Origin: Ruminiclostridium sp.
GTDB taxonomy: Bacteria; Bacillota; Clostridia; Oscillospirales; Oscillospiraceae
Assembly: GCA_017560855.1 (NCBI GenBank)
Contig: JAFZEB010000034.1
Span: 1-10,855 of the forward strand
Direction of reading: 5' to 3'
DNA: 10,855 bases
Under the pieces are notes generated by a model. That model did not search any database, was not told the DNA's origin, and was given only the letters and a program-made list of their open reading frames with translations. This document shows, in pieces, positions 1 to 5,699 of the stretch (within the stretch, counting starts at the first letter, position 1; the number at the start of each line of letters is the position of its first letter). Both the position numbers and the translations under genes were made by a program.

Positions 1-1
1 A

Positions 2-40
2 AACAATAAGAAAGGGAACGCCGAAGCGTTCCCTTTCTTT
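2..40 (-). terminator. rho-independent terminator of rplS
   Basis: An 11-bp perfect stem pairs 10-20 with 27-37 and closes on a short CCGAAG loop. On the minus strand it follows the rplS stop codon by about 25 bases and continues into a T-rich tail (complement of 1-9). The plus strand also has a T-rich flank, so it may work in both directions. Confidence 0.85.
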
Positions 41-64
41 GGATACTTGATATGTGGTGCCAGA

Positions 65-409
65 TTACAGCTTCTGCTTGACCTTAGCAGCCTTACCCAC
101 GCGGCCGCGCAGATAGTACAGCTTAGCACGGCGGACCTTACCCTTGCGGACGGTCTCGACCTTCTCGATCACAGGGCTGTACAGGGGGAAGACCTTCTCA
201 ACACCGACGCCATAGGACAGGCGGCGGACGGTGAAGGTCTCGTTGATGCCGCCGTGCTTCTTAGCAATGACGGTACCCTCGAACACCTGGATACGCTCAC
301 GGTTGCCTTCCTTGACCTTCAGGTGGACACGAACGGTGTCACCGACGGTAACAGAGGGAGCTTCCTTAGCGGGCATGTTCTTCTCGATAAAGCTCTTCAT
401 CAGATCCAT
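65..409 (-). CDS. rplS: 50S ribosomal protein L19
   Basis: Encodes ribosomal protein L19, a large-subunit protein near the interface with the small subunit. The 114-residue product has the usual bacterial length. It shows the family's recognisable stretches: the N-terminal PSVTVGDTVRVHLKVKEGN segment, the GNRERIQVFEGTVIAKKHGG region, the RRLSYGVGVEKVFPLYSPVIE core and a basic C-terminal tail (KVRRAKLYYLRGRVGKAAKVKQKL). The ATG at 407-409 follows a perfect AGGAGG at 420-425. In many Firmicutes rplS lies after trmD; here it stands alone at the left edge, with its own promoter and a structured leader upstream and a terminator downstream, so it is probably transcribed as a single gene. The divergent neighbour is an antiporter with no functional link. 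Identification is secure. Confidence 0.98.
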   Translation of the reverse strand: MDLMKSFIEKNMPAKEAPSVTVGDTVRVHLKVKEGNRERIQVFEGTVIAKKHGGINETFTVRRLSYGVGVEKVFPLYSPVIEKVETVRKGKVRRAKLYYLRGRVGKAAKVKQKL

Positions 410-508
410 AGTCTTTTTTCCTCCTAATTATACAGGTGTTCATAAAGGTTTTGTGCGGCAGTCATCCTTGACTGCCCCTCAGAGGACCACCCTTTATTCA
501 TAGACCAT
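410..508 (-). ncRNA. structured 5' leader of rplS (L19-leader type)
   Basis: The roughly 100-base untranslated leader between the promoter and the rplS start folds well. An inner hairpin pairs GGCAGTC (470-476) with GACTGCC (457-463) around an AAGGAT loop. An outer helix pairs ATAAAGG (491-497) with CCTTTAT (442-448), enclosing it and leaving the AGGAGG at 420-425 just downstream. Firmicutes are known to carry autoregulatory L19 leaders at this position. I infer that this is one from position and architecture, not from a covariance-model match. Confidence 0.6.
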
Positions 509-513
509 AGGAC

Positions 514-542
514 ATTTTAGCAGGTCGGACCCCGAAATGCAA
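514..542 (-). promoter_or_regulatory. sigma-A promoter of rplS
   Basis: On the minus strand, TTGCAT (537-542) and TAAAAT (514-519) are separated by exactly 17 bases. The -10 box is preceded by TGC, giving an extended -10. Transcription would start near 507, at the beginning of the structured leader. Confidence 0.75.
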
Positions 543-741
543 GCACAAATTTCACTTTTTTCTCCCCCTTTTCTCCGGGTTCTTTAGAACATATTTTATA
601 ATATGTAAAAAACCTTGACTTTTCCTCCATTTTCGTGTACGGTCTAGGATGCGAGTTTATTAGGAGGCCAGACGGTTTTCATCAATATAGAATAATGTGT
701 TCACACACACCCGCCTGACCGGAATTGGAGGTTAGAAACAA
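543..741. other. intergenic region upstream of the antiporter gene
   Basis: This AT-rich stretch carries no gene. It contains an 18-bp perfect palindrome at 589-606 and a TTGACT -35-like box at 615-620 on the plus strand. A TACGGT lies 17 bases downstream at 638-643 and makes only a weak promoter. An imperfect pairing of GGCCAGACGG (666-675) with CCGCCTGACC (711-720) could form a leader hairpin, but it has two mismatches. GGAGG at 727-731 is the ribosome binding site of the next gene. Confidence 0.5.
589..606. promoter_or_regulatory. palindromic operator-like site
   Basis: ACATATT TTAT AATATGT is a perfect 7-bp inverted repeat around a 4-base centre. It lies 8 bases before the TTGACT box of the presumed antiporter promoter and about 46 bases upstream of the divergent rplS -35 box. 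Position and symmetry suit a dimeric repressor or activator, but AT-rich palindromes also arise by chance and no regulator is encoded nearby. Confidence 0.35.
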
Positions 742-2055
742 ATGAATAAAGGCAATCCCATTGCCCTGCTGCCCATCGGCGTGTTCCTGGTGTTCTACCT
801 GGGCCTGGGCATCCTCTTCGAGTACGTCCTGAAGATCCCCATGGGCTTCTACAGCATCCCCATCGTGGTGGTCTTCCTGCTGGCCCTGATGGTGGCCTGC
901 ATCCAGAACGGCCGTGTCAACATGGACAAGAAGCTGGAACTCATGGGCAAAGGCGTAGGCGACAAAAACATCATGATCATGATCCTCATCTTCATGACCG
1001 CCGGCATCTTCGTGGGCGTCGTGGGCCGCAGCAGCGCTGAGAGCGTGGCTTACTGGCTGCTGTCCGTCATCCCCGCCCAGTATGCCGTGGCCGTCCTCTT
1101 CGTGGTCGCCTGCTTCGTCTCCCTGGCTATGGGCACTTCCGTGGGCACCATCACCCTGATCACTCCCATTGCTCTGGCTGTGGGCGATGCTTCCGGCTTC
1201 TCCATCCCCCTGTGCGTGGCTTCCGTCATGGGCGGCGCCATGTTCGGCGACAACCTGTCCTTCATCTCTGACACCACCATCGCCGCCTGTAACGGCCAGG
1301 GCGTTAAGATGCAGGAGAAGTTCCGCGTGAACTTCGGCATTGCACTGCCCGCCGCCATCGTCTCCCTGGTGATCATCCTGATGGTCTCCATGAACCAGGC
1401 TGCTACCCCCGTCATCCAGGAGTACAACCTGATCCAGATCATCCCCTACATCCTGGTCCTGGCCGGCGGTATCGCCGGTGTCAGCGTCTTCCGTGTCCTG
1501 CTGGTGGGCATTATCTCCGGTGCCATCATTATGTTGGCCACCGGCGCAACCGCTCCCACCGACCTGCTGGCAAGCATGGGTGCAGGCGCAGCCGGTATGT
1601 TCGAGACCACCATGGTGGCCATCCTGGTTGCTGCCATCTGCGCCCTGATCCGTGAGTACGGCGGCTTCGACGCTCTGCTCTACGGCATCAAGAAGGTCTT
1701 CAAGGGCAAGAAGGGCGGCCAGCTGGGTATGGGCCTGCTGGTTGGCGCTATGGACATCGCCACCGCAAACAACACCGTGGCTATCGTCATGGCAAACCCC
1801 ATCGCCAAGGAAATGTCCGAGACCTACGGCATCTCCCCCAGAAAGACCGCTTCCATCCTGGACACCTTCTCCTGCGTCTTCCAGGGCATCATCCCCTACG
1901 GCGCACAGATGCTGGTGGCACTGTCTGCCGCTGCTGAGCTGGGTTACGAGATCAACGCCTTCGACGTGATCCCCAACCTGTTCTACCCCTTCCTGCTGCT
2001 GCTCAGCTCTCTGCTGTTCATCTTCGTCATCCCCGAGCGCAAAGTCGATCAGTAA
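742..2055 (+). CDS. NhaC-superfamily Na+/H+ antiporter
   Basis: A polytopic membrane protein of 437 residues, assigned to the Na+/H+ antiporter NhaC-type family (PF03553) of the ion transporter superfamily. Hydrophobic segments span nearly the whole chain (about 10-12 helices). The diagnostic stretches are both present: GTSVGTITLITPIA followed by GAMFGDNLSFISDTT in the first half, and MDIATANNTVAIVMANPIAKE with DTFSCVFQGIIPYGAQ in the second. These acidic and small-residue loops form the ion path in the family. The ATG at 742 follows GGAGG at 727-731. The gene is monocistronic, with a strong terminator 5 bases after the stop. Members of this family include Na+/H+ antiporters and Na+/malate-lactate exchangers such as MleN, so the exact substrate is not fixed by sequence. 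Family assignment is confident; the ion and any organic cosubstrate are not. Confidence 0.9.
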   Translation: MNKGNPIALLPIGVFLVFYLGLGILFEYVLKIPMGFYSIPIVVVFLLALMVACIQNGRVNMDKKLELMGKGVGDKNIMIMILIFMTAGIFVGVVGRSSAESVAYWLLSVIPAQYAVAVLFVVACFVSLAMGTSVGTITLITPIALAVGDASGFSIPLCVASVMGGAMFGDNLSFISDTTIAACNGQGVKMQEKFRVNFGIALPAAIVSLVIILMVSMNQAATPVIQEYNLIQIIPYILVLAGGIAGVSVFRVLLVGIISGAIIMLATGATAPTDLLASMGAGAAGMFETTMVAILVAAICALIREYGGFDALLYGIKKVFKGKKGGQLGMGLLVGAMDIATANNTVAIVMANPIAKEMSETYGISPRKTASILDTFSCVFQGIIPYGAQMLVALSAAAELGYEINAFDVIPNLFYPFLLLLSSLLFIFVIPERKVDQ

Positions 2056-2060
2056 GTTTC

Positions 2061-2096
2061 AAACCCCGAAGTTCTTTCGAACTTCGGGGTTTTTCT
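2061..2096 (+). terminator. rho-independent terminator of the antiporter gene
   Basis: A 14-bp perfect stem (2061-2074 with 2079-2092) closes on TTTC and runs into TTTTTCT. It begins 5 bases after the antiporter stop codon. Confidence 0.93.
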
Positions 2097-2112
2097 ATGG
2101 AAAAAAATCTGG

Positions 2113-2118
2113 TACAAT
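2113..2118 (+). promoter_or_regulatory. possible -10 box for the Nudix gene
   Basis: TACAAT sits 33 bases before the Nudix start codon and just after a terminator, so a new promoter is expected here. No good -35 box lies 16-18 bases upstream; that position holds the T-run of the terminator. Confidence 0.4.
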
Positions 2119-2151
2119 GGAGCCAAGAAATCTTAGAAAAGAGGGAATACG

Positions 2152-2739
2152 ATGGAACACGTACTGGTGGTAGACCGGAAGGAACTGGAGGCCCTCCTCC
2201 CCCCTGCCCCCTTCACCACGGAAAATATGGAGACCATCCGCCGCTTCATCCTGGAACACCACTTCTTTATGGAGCGGGAGAAAGCAGAGTATGACGACAC
2301 GGTCAAGCAGATCATCCCCTATGTGATCGTCCGTCAGGAGGGCAAGTACTTCCTCCTGCGGCGGCTGAAGAAGCAGACCGAGGCCCGTCTCCACGACAAG
2401 CTCTCCCTGGGTGTGGGCGGCCACATCAACCCCACTGAGGAGACCGCTGAGGACCCCCTGGAGGCCGGACTCCTTCGGGAGCTGGACGAGGAGGTGGCCG
2501 TGGAGAACGTAGTCTCTCTGACCGCCGTGGGCTTCCTCAACGAGAACAACGGCGGGGTCAGCGACTACCACGCCGCTCTGGTCTGCCTGCTGGAGGCTGA
2601 GGGTGAGGTGACCGTCCGGGAGACCGAGAAGATGTCCGGCAGCTGGGCCACCGTCCAGGAGCTGCAGGAAGCTCTCCCCTACCTGGAAACCTGGTCCCAA
2701 ATCGTGGTGGAAAAGGTCATCCTGGCCGGGGTCGTTTAA
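2152..2739 (+). CDS. Nudix hydrolase, long-box variant
   Basis: A 195-residue Nudix-fold protein, predicted to cleave a nucleoside diphosphate linked to another group using Mg2+. Residues 1-50 form an extra N-terminal region with a striking HHFFMEREKAEYD segment. The Nudix domain runs from about 55 to 190. The box starts at GGHINPTEE (89-97) and ends in RELDEEVAV (109-117), so the catalytic R109, E110, E113 and E114 are present. It departs from the canonical G-x5-E-x7-REUxEExGU in two ways: 12 residues, not 7, separate the first Glu from the Arg, and the late Gly is Ala. The form resembles the MutT-like 'predicted phosphoesterase' group (COG4112 from memory), whose substrate I do not know. 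GAGGG at 2141-2145 precedes the ATG. It is probably transcribed alone; no terminator is seen before the tRNA promoter. Confidence 0.85.
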   Translation: MEHVLVVDRKELEALLPPAPFTTENMETIRRFILEHHFFMEREKAEYDDTVKQIIPYVIVRQEGKYFLLRRLKKQTEARLHDKLSLGVGGHINPTEETAEDPLEAGLLRELDEEVAVENVVSLTAVGFLNENNGGVSDYHAALVCLLEAEGEVTVRETEKMSGSWATVQELQEALPYLETWSQIVVEKVILAGVV

Positions 2740-2800
2740 CTATGGCACTTTTCACCAATCGAACCACCTCCTATTTGTGCAATATTTTTGCATAAAAGGG

Positions 2801-2829
2801 TTGCAAAACCGGGATACCCGTGGTATTAT
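2801..2829 (+). promoter_or_regulatory. sigma-A promoter of tRNA-Pro
   Basis: TTGCAA (2801-2806) and TATTAT (2824-2829) are exactly 17 bases apart. Transcription would start near 2836, giving a 5' leader of about 24 bases for RNase P to remove before the tRNA at 2860. Confidence 0.8.
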
Positions 2830-2859
2830 AACTAAGCTGTCTGACAGCGAAGTGAATAT

Positions 2860-2936
2860 CCGGGTGTGGCGAAGTTTGGTATCGCGCTTGAATGGGGTTC
2901 AAGAGGCCTTGAGTTCGAATCTCAACACTCGGACCA
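2860..2936 (+). tRNA. tRNA-Pro, anticodon GGG
   Basis: A complete 77-base tRNA with an encoded CCA end. The acceptor pairs CCGGGTG (2860-2866) with CACTCGG and has one G-U pair; the discriminator is A. The D stem is GCGA/TCGC. The anticodon stem is CTTGA (2887-2891) with TCAAG (2899-2903), and its loop is ATGGGGT, giving anticodon GGG at 2894-2896 followed by G37, as usual for proline tRNAs. The T stem is TTGAG/CTCAA with a TTCGAAT loop. It reads CCC and CCU codons, and CCC is frequent in the genes around it. It has its own promoter and terminator. Confidence 0.96.
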
Positions 2937-2970
2937 GAGGAGTACTACTTAGGTGGTACTCCTCTTTTTT
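2936..2970 (+). terminator. terminator of tRNA-Pro
   Basis: A 10-bp perfect stem (2936-2945 with 2956-2965) extends by three more pairs, one of them G-U, to a TTAG loop. It is followed by six T bases. It starts at the last base of the tRNA. Confidence 0.93.
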
Positions 2971-3090
2971 CGTTGTTCGGATATCGTTGGCGAACTCAAG
3001 GCCTCTTGCAGGCGGCGCAGGCCGCCGTTAAATCAGGGCCGATGTGGTCATCGGCCCCTACAAGGGTGTTCCATAACCAACCGATACACG
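2971..3090. repeat. gene-free stretch with paired REP-like hairpins
   Basis: No gene is visible here. Two compact perfect hairpins lie 9 bases apart: GGCGGC (3011-3016) with GCCGCC (3021-3026), and GGGCCGATG (3036-3044) with CATCGGCCC (3049-3057) around TGGT. Neither is followed by a T-run, so they do not look like terminators. Tandem GC-rich palindromes between convergent genes resemble dispersed REP/BIME-type elements, which I infer. The left part (2991-3008) is an inverted copy of part of the neighbouring tRNA. Confidence 0.5.
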
Positions 3091-3091
3091 C

Positions 3092-3118
3092 AAAAAGCCC
3101 TCCTTTCGGAGGGCTTTC
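3092..3118 (-). terminator. terminator of the ABC transporter operon
   Basis: A stem pairs 3094-3103 with 3108-3117 around TTTC (GCCCTCC/GGAGGGC core plus three A-T pairs). On the minus strand it begins just after the ATPase stop codon and ends in a short U-run (complement of 3092-3096). Confidence 0.88.
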
Positions 3119-3123
3119 GTTGT

Positions 3124-3891
3124 TTATCCACTGAACTTGTCCAGGAACTGGCGGGTTCTGGGGTGCTTGGGGTTGCCGAAAACCTCGGCGGGGGTGCCTT
3201 CTTCCACCACCACGCCGCCGTCCATGAACATGACCTTGTCGGCCACGTCCCGGGCGAACTCCATCTCGTGGGTGACGATGATCATGGTGCGGTCCTGGTC
3301 GGCCAGGCTGCGGATGACCTTCAGCACCTCGCCGGTGAGCTCGGGGTCCAGGGCGGAGGTGGGCTCGTCAAAGCAGAGGATGGAGGGCTTCATGGCCAGG
3401 GCGCGGGCGATGGCCACACGCTGCTTCTGGCCGCCGGAAAGCTGGTGGGGGTAGTTGCTCATACGGTCCTTCAGACCCATCATGGCCAGCAGTTCCTTGC
3501 CCTCGGCCCGGATGTCCTCCAGGCTCTCTCCGGTCTTCTCATTCTTGGCCATGAGCTCCCGGGCCAGGGTGACGTTCTGCAGAGCGGTGTACTGGGGGAA
3601 GAGGTTGAAGTCCTGGAAGACCAGACCAAAGTGGAGACGCTTGCGGCGGATCTCACTCTCCCGCTGGGTGGCGGGGTCTGCGGCGTCAAACAGGAGCTCG
3701 TCCTTGACGGTGATGGTGCCCTGGTCGGGGGTCTCCAGGAAGTTCAGGCAGCGCAGCAGGGTGGTCTTACCGCTGCCGGAGGAGCCGATGATAGCCAGGA
3801 CCTGGCCCTCCTCCAGGGAAAAGCTGATGTCCTCCAGAACCCGGACGGAACCAAAATGCTTTTCAATATGCTTTGCTTCTAAGACGGTCAT
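3124..3891 (-). CDS. polar amino acid ABC transporter ATPase
   Basis: The cytoplasmic ATPase of an amino-acid-type ABC importer (GlnQ/HisP family, PAAT group), 255 residues. All motifs are intact: Walker A GSSGSGKT (36-43), Q-loop Q93, signature LSGGQ (151-155), Walker B ILCFDE (171-176), D-loop SALD (179-182) and switch histidine H208 in VTHEM. The FNLFPQYTALQNV segment after the Q-loop is typical of amino acid importers. The ATG at 3889-3891 is preceded by AAGGAGG, which overlaps the permease stop codon, so the two genes are tightly coupled. It is the last gene of the operon binding protein, permease, ATPase, and a terminator follows. Family certain; substrate not determinable from the ATPase. 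Confidence 0.95.
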   Translation of the reverse strand: MTVLEAKHIEKHFGSVRVLEDISFSLEEGQVLAIIGSSGSGKTTLLRCLNFLETPDQGTITVKDELLFDAADPATQRESEIRRKRLHFGLVFQDFNLFPQYTALQNVTLARELMAKNEKTGESLEDIRAEGKELLAMMGLKDRMSNYPHQLSGGQKQRVAIARALAMKPSILCFDEPTSALDPELTGEVLKVIRSLADQDRTMIIVTHEMEFARDVADKVMFMDGGVVVEEGTPAEVFGNPKHPRTRQFLDKFSG

Positions 3892-3903
3892 GGTGGTTCC
3901 TCC

Positions 3904-4557
3904 TTATCTGAAGTAGTCGAGCTTGCGCTCTAAGTAGTTGAAGAAGATGGTCAGGATGCCCACGAAGAGCAGGTAGAACACGCCGGTGTAGAACAGGGGC
4001 CAGACCAGACCGGCAGACTTCATGAAGGAGAAGCCGGTGAAGGTCAGCTCGTAGACGGCAATGATACGGGCCAGGGAGGTATCCTTGACCAGGGTGATGA
4101 TCTCGTTGGACATGGGGGGCACGATGCGCTTGATCATCTGCATGAGGGTGATCTTGAAGAAGATCTGGCTCTTGGTCATACCCAGGACCTCACCGGCCTC
4201 CCGCTGACCCACAGGCACGCCCTGGATACCGCCCCGGTAGATGACGGAGAAGTAGCAGGCGTAGTTCAGGGAGAAGGCAACGACCGTTGCCATCATACGG
4301 CCGGGATCACCGCCGGGCCAGATGTGCAGGCCCAGGATACCGGGAATATAGAAGAAGCCGATGAGCTGAAGCATCAGAGGAGTGCCTCGAACGACCCAAA
4401 CCAGGGCGTTGCACAGCCAGCGGACAGGGGTGAATTTGGTCATGGTGCCAAAGGCGATGATCAGACCCAGAGGCAAGGCAAACAGCAGGGTCAGAAAGAA
4501 GATCTCAACGGTGGTGGCAAGACCGCCGAGCAGGGTGGTTGTAACGTTCCAAAGCAT
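3904..4557 (-). CDS. amino acid ABC transporter permease
   Basis: The membrane permease of the importer (HisM/GlnP-type, BPD_transp_1 domain), 217 residues. It shows an N-terminal TTVEIFFLTLLFALPLG helix, the RGTP motif (58-61) typical of amino acid permeases, the coupling-helix EAA region QREAGEVLGM near 118-127, and VPPMSNEIITLVKDTSL in the later part. As there is only one permease gene, it probably works as a homodimer. A GTG three codons further upstream (4564-4566) could start the frame, but the AGGAG ribosome site at 4566-4570 overlaps that codon and is well spaced from the ATG at 4555-4557, so I chose the ATG. It lies between the binding protein and ATPase genes; a stable stem-loop sits in the gap upstream. 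Confidence 0.94.
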   Translation of the reverse strand: MLWNVTTTLLGGLATTVEIFFLTLLFALPLGLIIAFGTMTKFTPVRWLCNALVWVVRGTPLMLQLIGFFYIPGILGLHIWPGGDPGRMMATVVAFSLNYACYFSVIYRGGIQGVPVGQREAGEVLGMTKSQIFFKITLMQMIKRIVPPMSNEIITLVKDTSLARIIAVYELTFTGFSFMKSAGLVWPLFYTGVFYLLFVGILTIFFNYLERKLDYFR

Positions 4558-4605
4558 GGTGGACACTCCTCGTGTGTGTTTCTCTCAATGTCTCTATACG
4601 CCAGT

Positions 4606-4636
4606 CAAAGGCAGAGAGGGTCACTCTCTGCCTTTG
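4606..4636 (-). promoter_or_regulatory. intercistronic stem-loop
   Basis: A 13-bp perfect stem (4606-4618 with 4624-4636) with a 5-base loop lies between the binding protein stop and the permease start. There is no T-run on the transcribed strand, so it is not a classical terminator. In other importer operons such structures stabilise the upstream binding-protein mRNA or lower downstream expression, giving excess binding protein; I infer the same here. Confidence 0.6.
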
Positions 4637-4680
4637 GCTTGTTTCTGAAAAAGGAAAGACGATAGTCTCAGGATTCTTAC

Positions 4681-5493
4681 TTATTCTGCTGCGGGCAGGA
4701 CGACGACCTGTGCGTTGTTGCAGTAAGCGTTGGTGCAGTTCATAGCTGCGGTGACTTCTGCAGTCAGGGTCATGCCGTTCCAGACCACGTCAATGCTCTT
4801 GGAATCCAGCTCCATGATCTTGGTGTCCCAGTCGATCTCCACGAACTGGATCTCAACGCCCAGCTTCTCAGCGACCAGTCGAGCCATGTCAGCGTCGAAG
4901 CCGATCCACTCGCCGTTCTCGTCCTTGTAGTCCATGGGAGCGAAGTCGGTGATGCCAACCACCAGAACGCCCTTGTCCTGGATGTAAGCGATGTCGCCGT
5001 CAGCAGCGATCTCGGGCTCTTCCATAGCAGCCTGCTCCACCAGAGCAGCCTGGACGCCGTAGGTCTCAGCGATGGTCTGCATGGTGCCGTCAGCATAAGC
5101 CTCAGCCATGACCCAGTTGATGTAAGCCGTCAGGTCGGAGTCGACACGGCAGCCTGCGCCGTACTCTTCGGTGGTCAGCTCTTCGCCGGTGACCATGTCG
5201 GGATAGCTGGTGCCTTCGCCGATCATAGCGCCTGCCATCAGCAGGTCGATGATCGCAGCATCGGAGGTGCCGGAAGCCACTTCCATCAGAGCGTCAGCCT
5301 GGGAAGCCACGGAGTTGTACTCAAAGCCGTTCTCAGCTGCGGTTGCTTCGCCAGCGGAGCCAGCCTCAACAGCGTAGACCAGAGCGGTCTCTTCGGTGGT
5401 GTCTTCTGCGGGTTCGGTCTCGCCGCCGCCGCAAGCGGTCAGCAGGGAGCAGCTCATTGCCAGAGCCAGAATCAGAGCAAGATACTTCTTCAT
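4681..5493 (-). CDS. solute-binding lipoprotein, circularly permuted SBP_bac_3 fold
   Basis: The extracellular binding lipoprotein of the ABC importer, 270 residues. A signal peptide ends in the lipobox LLTAC (Cys21). Residues 38-147 match the second part of a normal SBP_bac_3 protein: VEAGSAGEA for the usual VQAGSTGEE, then SDAAIIDLLMA, EEYGAGCRVDSDL and the end-type helix MAEAYADGTMQTIAETYGV. After a linker (about 148-173), residues 175-266 match the normal first part: GVLVVGITDFAPMDYKDENG, GFDADMARLVAEKLGVEIQF, IDVVWNGMTLT and NAQVVV. The halves are therefore swapped. The Arg expected in the T-P-E-R motif is Val247; the ammonium-binding Asp appears kept as Asp83. An ATG 14 codons upstream is possible, but AGGAG at 5504-5508 and the signal peptide favour the ATG at 5493. 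First gene of the importer operon. Substrate unknown. Confidence 0.93.
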   Translation of the reverse strand: MKKYLALILALAMSCSLLTACGGGETEPAEDTTEETALVYAVEAGSAGEATAAENGFEYNSVASQADALMEVASGTSDAAIIDLLMAGAMIGEGTSYPDMVTGEELTTEEYGAGCRVDSDLTAYINWVMAEAYADGTMQTIAETYGVQAALVEQAAMEEPEIAADGDIAYIQDKGVLVVGITDFAPMDYKDENGEWIGFDADMARLVAEKLGVEIQFVEIDWDTKIMELDSKSIDVVWNGMTLTAEVTAAMNCTNAYCNNAQVVVLPAAE

Positions 5494-5560
5494 AATTTTA
5501 ACACTCCTAATATAAATCTGGTAGAGTTGGTTCAATACTCTATCGTACTAAAGCACTAAC

Positions 5561-5588
5561 ATAATATCACACCAGAGGAATAATGCAA
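5561..5588 (-). promoter_or_regulatory. sigma-A promoter of the ABC operon
   Basis: On the minus strand, TTGCAT (5583-5588) and TATTAT (5561-5566) are 16 bases apart, and TGA before the -10 makes it an extended -10. It lies about 70 bases upstream of the binding protein start. Confidence 0.7.
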
Positions 5589-5637
5589 GTCTTTTTTGCA
5601 ATCTTTTCTGCAAAAAGTCTTTTTCGTGACATTGACA

Positions 5638-5667
5638 AGAAACACCCGCTAAAAAGCAGGTGTTTCT
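5638..5667 (-). terminator. terminator-like hairpin after the stalk/NodB-like gene
   Basis: A 9-bp stem AGAAACACC (5638-5646) with GGTGTTTCT (5659-5667) lies 33 bases past the stop of the 5700-6800 gene. The downstream minus-strand sequence is only moderately T-rich, so it may be a weak terminator. It separates that gene from the ABC operon promoter. Confidence 0.6.
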
Positions 5668-5699
5668 GTGCAGAATATTCACTCAAACTTACACACGGA

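Noticed and set aside
597..602. Perfect TATAAT as a promoter for the antiporter gene
   Set aside because: It lies inside the palindrome at 589-606 and has no -35-like hexamer 16-18 bases upstream.
2860..3008. Integration site (attL/attR) at tRNA-Pro
   Set aside because: The repeated tRNA segment is inverted and internal, not a direct repeat of the tRNA 3' end, and no integrase or mobile gene is present.
2953..3882. Long plus-strand open frame antisense to the ABC ATPase
   Set aside because: It is a by-product of GC-rich codon use in the ATPase gene, has low-complexity Gly/Leu/Gln/Asp-rich sequence, no ribosome site and no family resemblance.
5593..5616. TTTTTGCA/TGCAAAAA pairing as a terminator
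   Set aside because: The stem is A-T rich with an 8-base loop, and the area consists of loosely repeated T-rich units; it sits immediately upstream of the ABC operon promoter where no transcript needs to end.
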